Shown in pieces: positions 57,901 to 64,000 of a stretch of 64,000 bases of DNA (the stretch's first letter is position 1; each line of letters begins with the position of its first letter). Made by a program: the position numbers and the translations under genes. The notes beneath the pieces are model-generated. The model was given only the letters and a program-made list of their open reading frames with translations, had not been told where the DNA came from and did not search any database. The stretch spans positions 62,001-126,000 of the forward strand of contig JASGMJ010000004.1 in the NCBI GenBank assembly GCA_030156535.1, written 5' to 3'. Origin of the DNA: Candidatus Sumerlaeota bacterium. Lineage in GTDB: Bacteria > Sumerlaeota > Sumerlaeia > SLMS01 > JAHLLQ01.

Positions 57901-59004
57901 GTGACCTGGATGCAAAACGAATCCGCCGAGTTTCCCGCCCCTCTCGGCTACCACATGCCGGCGGAGTGGGAGCCCCACGAGGCCACCTGGCTCGCCTGGC
58001 CGCACAATCCGGACACGTGGCCGGGCAAGCTTCACACCGTGCCGCCCGTCTATGCCGACATCGTGCGTGCCCTGATGCCCCACGAGAAGGTGCGCCTGAT
58101 CGTCCCAAGCGCCGCCATCCGGGCGGAGGCAGAGAGTTTTCTGGCCAGCCGCGCTGCCCTCAACGAAAACGTCGAGTTCTTTGAATTCCCCACCGACGAC
58201 TCTTGGGCGCGCGACTTCGGCCCCATTTTCGTCGTCCGTGATAGCGAGAAAACGGGCGAACGCGAAGTGGCCGTAACCAAATGGAAGTACAACTGTTGGG
58301 GCGGAAAGTACCCGGGCTATCGACTGGACAACGAAATCCCCTACCTGATCGCCAACTACTTTGGCGCCGATCTGTTTGACGCGGGCATCATTCTGGAGGG
58401 CGGCTCCATCGACGTGAACGGCCAGGGAACGCTGCTCACGACGGAAGCCTGCCTGCTGAATCCCAACCGCAATCCCGAACTTGACCGGGCAACCATCGAG
58501 GACTACCTGCGCGCTTTTCTCGGCATCCGAAAGGTTCTGTGGCTTGGCGATGGAATCGAAGGGGATGACACCGACGGGCACATCGACGATCTTGCCCGTT
58601 TCGTGAATCCCACCACCATCGTCACTGTCGTCGAGGAAGACCCTGCCGACCCCAACTTCCGCATCCTGCGCGAGAACTTGGAGCGCCTCGCTGGCATGAC
58701 CACGGCCAACGGCGAACCCATCGACGTCGTGACGCTTCCCATGCCGTCCCCCCTGCATTACGAGGGCCAGCGCCTTCCGGCCAGCTACGCCAACTTCCTC
58801 GTCGCCAACAACGTGGTTTTGCTTCCCACGTACAACTGCCCCCGGGATGCCGAGGCCGCCGAAATCCTGGCTGAGTGTTTCCCGGGCCGGGAAATCGTCG
58901 GGATTCCCTGCACCGATCTGGTCTGGGGACTCGGAGCGATTCATTGCATCAGCCAACAGCAGCCCGCCGGAAAGATCGCCCCACCCCGCAAGGGTAACTC
59001 CTAA
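57901..59004 (+). CDS. aguA: Agmatine deiminase
   Basis: AguA hydrolyses agmatine to N-carbamoylputrescine in polyamine synthesis. 367 aa. GTG 57901 has AAGGA 9 nt upstream. PAD-superfamily motifs: PAEWEPHEATWLAWPHNP, DDSWARDFGPIFV, GGSIDVNGQGTLLTTEACLLNPNRNP, DTDGHIDDLARFV with the catalytic HID, and the nucleophilic Cys in GLGAIHCISQQQP. All active-site residues are in place. No aguB lies beside it. Confidence 0.94.
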   Translation: MTWMQNESAEFPAPLGYHMPAEWEPHEATWLAWPHNPDTWPGKLHTVPPVYADIVRALMPHEKVRLIVPSAAIRAEAESFLASRAALNENVEFFEFPTDDSWARDFGPIFVVRDSEKTGEREVAVTKWKYNCWGGKYPGYRLDNEIPYLIANYFGADLFDAGIILEGGSIDVNGQGTLLTTEACLLNPNRNPELDRATIEDYLRAFLGIRKVLWLGDGIEGDDTDGHIDDLARFVNPTTIVTVVEEDPADPNFRILRENLERLAGMTTANGEPIDVVTLPMPSPLHYEGQRLPASYANFLVANNVVLLPTYNCPRDAEAAEILAECFPGREIVGIPCTDLVWGLGAIHCISQQQPAGKIAPPRKGNS

Positions 59005-59021
59005 ACACGTCGGCATCATTC

Positions 59022-59089
59022 CCCGCGAGAATGCCTGTCGCGGGAGATAAGAGTCGACTTGCGCTCGTGACACGGACGATTCGACTCTT
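59022..59089. repeat. Two tandem hairpin-capable repeats between aguA and the YfhO-like gene
   Basis: First hairpin: CCCGCGA (59022-59028) with TCGCGGG (59038-59044). Second: AAGAGTCGA (59049-59057) with TCGACTCTT (59081-59089), perfect over 9 bp with a 23-nt spacer. Neither is followed by a T-run. They may be an mRNA end element for aguA or an operator for the downstream gene. Confidence 0.5.
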
Positions 59090-59112
59090 GCCTTGGTTGG
59101 GGACCTACTCAC

Positions 59113-61239
59113 ATGGCACCGCACGAACATAGGCCTATCGGGAATCGGATGAGGGCCAATCTCCCGGTCATCCTTCTTGTTTTCTTCGGCCTGCTGGTAC
59201 TTTCCCCCTTCTATCGTTCCTCGGGCACTTATCCGTTCCACTCGCTAGTGAAGTGGGACACGATGATGTTGCAATATCCACGTCTTGTGTACGCTTCCGA
59301 CACCATAAATTACGCCCGACAACTGCCTCTTTGGAACCCGTTTCAGGACTTCGGTTTTCCCTTTGTCATCGACGCGCAATCACAACTCTGGTCGCCCGTG
59401 ACATGGGCGATACTCATCTGGCTTCAGTACGATATCCATACCGTACAGTTGCAGCTCGTGCTGACATTTCTCCTCGCAGGACTCGGGGCCTACGCCCTGG
59501 CGCGAACCTTGGGGCACCGCCGATGGATTGCGTGGATGGCTGGCGCCTCCTACATGTTCAGCGGCTACTTTCTTTCTTATGCGGGACTGCTGGGGACATT
59601 TTCGACCATGGCGTGGTATCCCTGGCCATTGGCGTGCGCCATCCGGGCATGGAAAGAAGAACCCCATCGGCGTCTCGGCTGGATGGCGCTTGCTGGGGTC
59701 CTTCTTGCACAGGCCTCGGTTGGAGGACACCCCACAACGGCCATGGTGGCAGCGGTCAATCTCGCGGGACTATTCATCGCCGTGCCCCTTCGCAAGTATT
59801 CCCGGGCTCAGCGTGCGGGTGGTCTTCTACTGTGTGCTGTCGTGTGCGCGGCAATCGTTGCTCCCCAAATGACCGGAGTTTTTGCGTCGCGCGACTACTT
59901 GCCCGCCTATCAACGGCTCCCGCTGGAACGGATTGAATCCGATCCGCTGTTTGGCGCGAGCCTTCTCGGATTCCTAATTCCGGAGATTGCACTCGCACCA
60001 ATTCGTGCTCATTTCGAGTCATATCCTTCTCATCTGGGAAGCTATGCAGGACTTCTTACACTGGTGGGATTGGTGCTCGCGCTTGCACGCCGCCGATGGA
60101 ATCCCCAGTTTCGTGTGCTGCTCGTCGCCGCGGGAATCAACCTGCTCTTGGCGATGGGGCCGGCCAATGCTTTGCGTCAGGCACTGTACTTCTGGGTGCC
60201 GGGCATGGACGGCCCTCATCACACCTCGATGGATTTTCGTGGGTTCACGATTCTCTACCTGATTCTTGGTGCCTGCACGGGTTGGTCGATGCTGGCGGCC
60301 GTGCTGCGGTCACGCCACTGGCTGGCGTCAAGAGTGCGAAAGGGCCTGCTATTCGCCTCCGCACTGCTTGCAATGATGGCGTTCGCCTTGCTCGTCGGGG
60401 AAAGCGCATTGCCGCAGACCAATACGAGCGCAAATGTCACCATCGCGAAGTTCACCCCCGAGACCCCCGTCCTGCTCTCGGAAATGTTCTTCCGTCAGGC
60501 AGTCACCTGTGCCACAGCCCTTTTCCTGTTGGCGCTTGTGCATCGAGCTAAGTGGCGCAACCGTGCAATATTCGCCCTCTGCCTCTTTGTTGCGTTCGAC
60601 ATGGCATCAGCCGCGAAGCGGAGTTGGAGCCTTGTGGCGGACACCCTCAACGACTCGCGGATGAGATTCGTCGGAAATATTGAGTCGCATAGACCACGCT
60701 ACTTCGAGCCGCTTCAGTTTCTAAAATTCGACGATCAGTTCCCCAACTTCGACGGTTTCATTGTCCATCACGTCGACCTCGACGCCTACAATCCTCCGCT
60801 CAAATTGCGTTGGCCGCACGAAGCAAAGACGATCAAGGACTTTGAGAAGGAGTATCGGCGTGTTCTTCCGCATCGGGGAGCCGTACTAACACCGAAGGAC
60901 GAGTGGCTCAACAAGGGCGAAGCACGTCTGATGGAGCTAACCCCCAACACGATGACGTGGCGGGTGGAAGCCCCCGGTGAAGACTGCCGCCTGATTGTTC
61001 TGACTTCGTATTTCCCAGGCTGGAGCTATACGATCGATGGCGAACAGGGCGGAGAGGTCGGACCAAGCACCGTCGGCCGCCACTTCCTCGATGTTCCCGT
61101 ACCAAGTGGCAGCTCGTCGGTGGTGTTCAGCTTCCAGCCCAAGTGGCTCTGGCCTTCCATCTGGGTCATGCTGATTGGCTATCTCGTTGGCGGCGTGCTC
61201 ACAGTGTTCTACCTGCGACGTCCGTTGTCTCGTCCATAA
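59113..61239 (+). CDS. YfhO-like multi-pass membrane protein
   Basis: 708 aa with about 12 membrane helices and a periplasmic C-terminal domain. N-terminal LPVILLVFFGLLVLSPFYR, then WNPFQDFGFPFVIDAQSQLWSP, and SGYFLSYAGLLGTFS match YfhO/GT-C-like membrane proteins, which in Firmicutes are linked to glycosylation of lipoteichoic acid. Acidic residues in an early loop (WDTMM, DTINYAR) could be catalytic. The C-terminus GWSYTIDGEQGGEVGP is beta-rich. Its stop overlaps the end of the convergent waaF gene by 41 bp. GC varies along the gene, about 43% in one sampled stretch near 60.0 kb. Confidence 0.83.
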   Translation: MAPHEHRPIGNRMRANLPVILLVFFGLLVLSPFYRSSGTYPFHSLVKWDTMMLQYPRLVYASDTINYARQLPLWNPFQDFGFPFVIDAQSQLWSPVTWAILIWLQYDIHTVQLQLVLTFLLAGLGAYALARTLGHRRWIAWMAGASYMFSGYFLSYAGLLGTFSTMAWYPWPLACAIRAWKEEPHRRLGWMALAGVLLAQASVGGHPTTAMVAAVNLAGLFIAVPLRKYSRAQRAGGLLLCAVVCAAIVAPQMTGVFASRDYLPAYQRLPLERIESDPLFGASLLGFLIPEIALAPIRAHFESYPSHLGSYAGLLTLVGLVLALARRRWNPQFRVLLVAAGINLLLAMGPANALRQALYFWVPGMDGPHHTSMDFRGFTILYLILGACTGWSMLAAVLRSRHWLASRVRKGLLFASALLAMMAFALLVGESALPQTNTSANVTIAKFTPETPVLLSEMFFRQAVTCATALFLLALVHRAKWRNRAIFALCLFVAFDMASAAKRSWSLVADTLNDSRMRFVGNIESHRPRYFEPLQFLKFDDQFPNFDGFIVHHVDLDAYNPPLKLRWPHEAKTIKDFEKEYRRVLPHRGAVLTPKDEWLNKGEARLMELTPNTMTWRVEAPGEDCRLIVLTSYFPGWSYTIDGEQGGEVGPSTVGRHFLDVPVPSGSSSVVFSFQPKWLWPSIWVMLIGYLVGGVLTVFYLRRPLSRP

Positions 61240-62263
61240 GAGCGCGCGCCTGTGCGAGGACGCTCTCCGAAGTGACGCGGGTCATACAGCGATGGTCAAT
61301 GGGGCAGTCGCGCAGCAAGCACGGCGCGCATTCGGTCTCCTCACGGACAATCCTGGCCGAAGGCGACAGTGGCGCGGTCGTCACCCAATCGGTGCTGCCA
61401 AAGACCGCCACCAGCGGCGTCCCCAGCGCGGCAGCCAGATGCATCGCACCGGAATCGTTGGTCAGGTAAAGACGGCAGCAGCGCATGAATGCCATCAGTT
61501 CGCGCAGCGACATTTCTCCCGCCGTATTGACAAACGCGTTTCCACCTGCGTCGCAGACCTCCTGGGCAACGGCACGCTCACGCTCAATGCCTGTGACGAA
61601 GACTTGGCCGTCGTGTTCCTCCGCGAGGCGGCGGGCCACTTCAGCAAATCGCTCCGGGAGCCATCGTTTCGCCGTCCCGTAAAACGCGGCCGGATTCACG
61701 CCGAACACGGTCTGCCCGCCGCGCAGCCCCTTGCCCGCTAGCCACTCGCGCATCTTGGCAACTTCGTCCTCCGTCACGTGGAGATGCAGCCGGGGCGTTT
61801 CCGCAGCCGGAGCCCCCCAGAGCGAAAGCAGCCGAAGATAGTAGCGCACCTCGTGCACCGCGAGGTCCTGGGGCCGCAGCGCAATCGCGTGGGTCAGCAG
61901 CAACCCGCGCCCATCGCGGGCATACCCAACACGCGTGCGCACCCCACCAAGCCGAAGCAGCAAGGCCGCGTTCATTGAGTTCGGCAGCGCGAAACCCAAA
62001 TCGGGAGCACACCGGCGAAGCCGGCGCGCTGCGTCCCAACGCCCACCCACGGTGCGATCATCGATCGTCCAGACTTCGTCCACGAATGGATGAGGGTCGA
62101 AGAGCGGCGTGACGGAGCGGCGGCCGAGCGCAATGATCCGTGCCTGTGGAAAGAGGCGCCGAACTTCGCCAAGGAACGGCGTGTTCATCACCGCGTCGCC
62201 CACCCAATTGGTCAGGCGCACGGCAACAGTGCGGACGTCCGCGGGATCGGGAACAGGTTTCAC
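61199..62263 (-). CDS. waaF: Lipopolysaccharide heptosyltransferase II (GT9)
   Basis: 354 aa, GT-B fold of family 9. N-terminal VAVRLTNWVGDAVMNTPFL, then FVDEVWTIDD; the donor half has VFGVNPAAFYGTAKRW, LTNDSGAMHLAAALGTPLVAVFGSTDW and the family end CAPCLLRDCPIDHRCM. WaaF adds the second heptose to the LPS inner core, supporting a diderm envelope. ATG 62263 overlaps the stop of the HAD gene (ATGA). Convergent overlap with the YfhO-like gene is 41 bp. Confidence 0.93.
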   Translation of the reverse strand: MKPVPDPADVRTVAVRLTNWVGDAVMNTPFLGEVRRLFPQARIIALGRRSVTPLFDPHPFVDEVWTIDDRTVGGRWDAARRLRRCAPDLGFALPNSMNAALLLRLGGVRTRVGYARDGRGLLLTHAIALRPQDLAVHEVRYYLRLLSLWGAPAAETPRLHLHVTEDEVAKMREWLAGKGLRGGQTVFGVNPAAFYGTAKRWLPERFAEVARRLAEEHDGQVFVTGIERERAVAQEVCDAGGNAFVNTAGEMSLRELMAFMRCCRLYLTNDSGAMHLAAALGTPLVAVFGSTDWVTTAPLSPSARIVREETECAPCLLRDCPIDHRCMTRVTSESVLAQARALMDETTDVAGRTL

Positions 62264-62976
62264 GCGAGCAGATACTCCACGGCGGCGACAAGTGATCGAA
62301 ACGCAGGTACACCGGAATTATCGGGCTGCGCTGTGACACGGTCAATCAGGCAGGCACGCCATCCTGCATTCGTGGCCCCTGCGTAATCATCGGATCGCTG
62401 GTCTCCGACGAAGGCAAGATTGCAGAAAGGTGGGTTGCCCGCAGCCGCCCGTGCGGCCGCAAAGATCGCGGGTGCGGGCTTCTCCGCACCAACTTCGCAG
62501 GAAATGACGATGATGTCGAGAATCCGATCGAGACCTTTCGCTGTCAGGATACTGCGCAAGCGGTTGTCGAAGTTGCTGATCAGGCCGATTCGAGCCCCAC
62601 GCCGGCGAACTTCGGCAAGAGCAGGCAGAGCATCGTCGTACAAGCGCCAGCACCGGTTGCTGGCGAAACGGCGATAGAGTGTTTCAAAGAAGGGGTCGCC
62701 TGGCAGGACAAGGCCTGCCCGAACGAAAGTATCCTCCACGACACAGCGCCAAAACCGCAATGCATCGTCTTCACCCGTTCCATAGGGAGAGGCTCCGGCC
62801 TTCCTCCGCGCCTCTTTCCAGGCCAAGGGGAAGGCCTCATTCAGCGCGTCAGGCTTGGCTGTCACGCCAAACTCCGCAGCCACGGCAGCATACACGGCCC
62901 CCACCCCCGGATGGGGGCGCAACAGTGTGTTCGCCGCATCAAAAAACACCACGTGTCCGGATCGGTCTGGCGTCAT
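62260..62976 (-). CDS. HAD-family hydrolase
   Basis: 238 aa from ATG 62976 (M1 at 63015 has no ribosome site). HAD motifs: I is FFDAANTLL (nucleophile Asp; the usual second Asp is Ala, as in HDHD3/REG-2-like members), II is IGLISNFDNRL, III is the Lys in GAEKPAPAIF, IV is VGDQRSDDYAGA. It is coupled to waaF by ATGA. The missing general-acid Asp in motif I suggests a non-phosphatase reaction such as dehalogenation, or weak activity. Substrate unknown. Confidence 0.85.
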   Translation of the reverse strand: MTPDRSGHVVFFDAANTLLRPHPGVGAVYAAVAAEFGVTAKPDALNEAFPLAWKEARRKAGASPYGTGEDDALRFWRCVVEDTFVRAGLVLPGDPFFETLYRRFASNRCWRLYDDALPALAEVRRRGARIGLISNFDNRLRSILTAKGLDRILDIIVISCEVGAEKPAPAIFAAARAAAGNPPFCNLAFVGDQRSDDYAGATNAGWRACLIDRVTAQPDNSGVPAFRSLVAAVEYLLA

Positions 62977-63067
62977 CGCGTCTTTCCCGTTGGCTCCCCC
63001 GCCGTGCTGGCCCATTCAGGGGCCGTCCCGGGATGTGGGCAAAACGAATCGTTTCGCGGAGAGTCAC

Positions 63068-63418
63068 TTGTCCGAAGTAGTGCCATCACCCGAAAATGAG
63101 CTGGAGGAGAAATCCCCCCAGCGCCATCGCCGCGAAGAGTTCCTCCTGCTGTTCTGGCGCCTCCTGCTGTTGCTGGCGGCAATCTGGGCGGGCGTCTACG
63201 CCTGGATTGACAAGACCTGGCCAGCCGAGAAACTGGAAGCCCTCGCAACGGACACGCCTCACGGGGCACTCCAGTTTGGCGTCTGTCTGTTTCTCGGGAT
63301 CGAGTTGGCGTACTACCTGTATCTCAGTGCCTCGTTTCGCCGCTGCCGGGAATGGGGAATGGCCGTGTGGGCGTTGGGCTTGCTGATGGTGATTTTGAAC
63401 TGGAAGCTGAGAATCTGA
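63068..63418 (+). CDS. Small two-pass membrane protein
   Basis: 116 aa from TTG 63068 (GGAGAG upstream), which begins SEVVPSPENE. Two membrane helices (LLLFWRLLLLLAAIWAGVYA and GMAVWALGLLMVILNW), with a hydrophobic FGVCLFLGIELAYYLYL between. Polar, acidic N-terminus. The frame is open upstream, but that part is antisense to the HAD gene. No family recognised. Convergent with the TPR gene by 3 nt. Confidence 0.66.
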   Translation: MSEVVPSPENELEEKSPQRHRREEFLLLFWRLLLLLAAIWAGVYAWIDKTWPAEKLEALATDTPHGALQFGVCLFLGIELAYYLYLSASFRRCREWGMAVWALGLLMVILNWKLRI

Positions 63419-63421
63419 GGC

Positions 63422-64000
63422 TCAGCGCCCGACCACCCGCTTGGTGGCCAGAGCCGTCAGATTATCGAGAATTTCGGCAGTAATCCGGTGATGCATGCCG
63501 TGCACTTTTTCTGCCATGTTCAACGCCTGCTCAAAGCTCTCCTGCGCCTCGGCGAGGTTGCTTTGCTGGGAAAGGCAGACGCCCAGAATGTTGAGGCTTC
63601 GGACAGCTTGCTCGTTTTCCTCGCCCCAGTGCCCCTTTGACAGGTGAAGTGCGCGGCGGCAAGCCCGCTCGGCCTTCTCGATTCGCCCGGAAGACAAGTA
63701 GAAGGCCGCAAGGTCGTTCACACTCTTGATCATGTCGGGGCGCTTCGAGTCCGTTGCGTACTTCCAGATCTCGAAGACCTGATGAAAGACCTTCTCTGCC
63801 TCATCGTACCTTTCCTGCATGGCGAGTACGATGGCGATGTTGTCCAGAAGGCGGGGGACTTCGATGAACGAGTCGCCGAAACGCTTCTGATAGAACGAGC
63901 AAGCCTTGCGCAGATGAGCCTCGGCCTCGGGATACTTGCCGATGTCTCTCTGAAGATAGCCCAATGCCGTGGCCGTGGCGGCGGTTTCCTGATGATCTCC
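63422..64000 (-). CDS. TPR-repeat protein, 5' end beyond window
   Basis: The C-terminal 192 codons of a tetratricopeptide protein. The frame continues past 64000 with no start (ETAATATALGYLQRDIGKYP), so the N-terminus is missing. Kinesin-light-chain/TPR_12-like repeats of about 42 residues are visible: EAEAHLRKACSFYQKRFG, EAEKVFHQVFEIWKYATD, KAERACRRALHLSKGHWG, EAQESFEQALNMAEKVHG. The domain on the N-terminal side, if any, would define its job. Confidence 0.85.
   Translation of the reverse strand, partial: GDHQETAATATALGYLQRDIGKYPEAEAHLRKACSFYQKRFGDSFIEVPRLLDNIAIVLAMQERYDEAEKVFHQVFEIWKYATDSKRPDMIKSVNDLAAFYLSSGRIEKAERACRRALHLSKGHWGEENEQAVRSLNILGVCLSQQSNLAEAQESFEQALNMAEKVHGMHHRITAEILDNLTALATKRVVGR

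Noticed and set aside
1..64000. CRISPR arrays, rRNA, insertion sequences or prophage
   Set aside because: No regularly spaced repeats, rRNA-like segments, transposases, integrases or structural phage genes were seen.

Overview
The window is one continuous high-GC (roughly 60-63%) bacterial chromosome segment with 59 protein-coding genes that I can support (two cut by the window edges) and one tRNA. The organism looks like a diderm (Gram-negative) bacterium: it has a WaaF-type heptosyltransferase, a WaaE-like core glycosyltransferase, a Wza-like export lipoprotein, an LpoB-like activator and many lipobox signal peptides. It also has anaerobe/C1-type genes (corrinoid protein, RACo-type activator, DUF1638), futalosine-route menaquinone synthesis (MqnC), and a RicT/PSP1 protein. 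The mix is not typical of Proteobacteria, Firmicutes or Bacteroidetes. A lineage near the PVC group or BRC1/Sumerlaeota is a guess from gene content only. I see no phage, insertion sequence, CRISPR array, rRNA or replication origin.

Layout. 1-10.6 kb: a secreted protein with 15 DPF repeats (cut at the left edge), a glycosyltransferase-methyltransferase fusion, hisH, a serine hydrolase lipoprotein, a membrane-anchored TPR pseudokinase, a double-HhH ComEA-like protein, and a large GATase-like membrane protein followed by a small secreted protein. 10.6-18.8 kb: housekeeping genes gatB, thiE, rph, a RicT homologue with an Arg-rich tail, a secreted Tyr/Pro-rich protein, purE-purK and metF, with an AT-rich palindrome just before metF. 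18.8-26.0 kb (minus strand): a lipoprotein cluster (LpoB-like, COG3014-like, YcfL-like and a 73-aa lipoprotein), ispE, a WaaE-like transferase, a small membrane protein, a metallophosphoesterase, a PilZ protein and a YhaM-like exonuclease. 26.3-28.2 kb: a 54-aa membrane protein, trmL, and a UroD-family methyltransferase preceded by two 18-bp palindromes, one of them LacI-like.

28.2-35.8 kb is a minus-strand exopolysaccharide operon: GT4 glycosyltransferase, TPR membrane protein, O-antigen ligase/polymerase, Wza-like channel, Wzc-like tyrosine kinase. 36.2-38.7 kb holds a protein joining a ribosome-hibernation (HPF/RaiA) domain to sigma-70-like regions 2 and 4, and a C39-like peptidase lipoprotein. 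39.0-42.3 kb is a corrinoid protein - RACo - DUF1638 operon, which probably works with a UroD-type methyltransferase and feeds the same C1 pool as MetF. 42.3-47.6 kb: yjbQ, a lower-GC lipoprotein beside tRNA-Val(CAC), a GAF histidine kinase, an SDR oxidoreductase and mqnC.

47.6-51.6 kb is a translationally coupled operon for a Tat-exported molybdenum hydroxylase ending in a 76-aa Cys-rich protein. It is followed by a low-GC (about 42-48%) DUF3883 nuclease-fold gene that looks transferred, a zinc-ribbon Ser/Thr kinase, a NupC-type transporter, a MazG-like hydrolase, agmatine deiminase, a YfhO-like membrane protein, waaF, a HAD hydrolase, a small membrane protein and a TPR protein cut by the right edge. 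The least ordinary items are the HPF-sigma fusion, the operator-like sites before the UroD-like and metF genes, the Cys-rich protein in the Mo-hydroxylase operon, and the DUF3883 gene.
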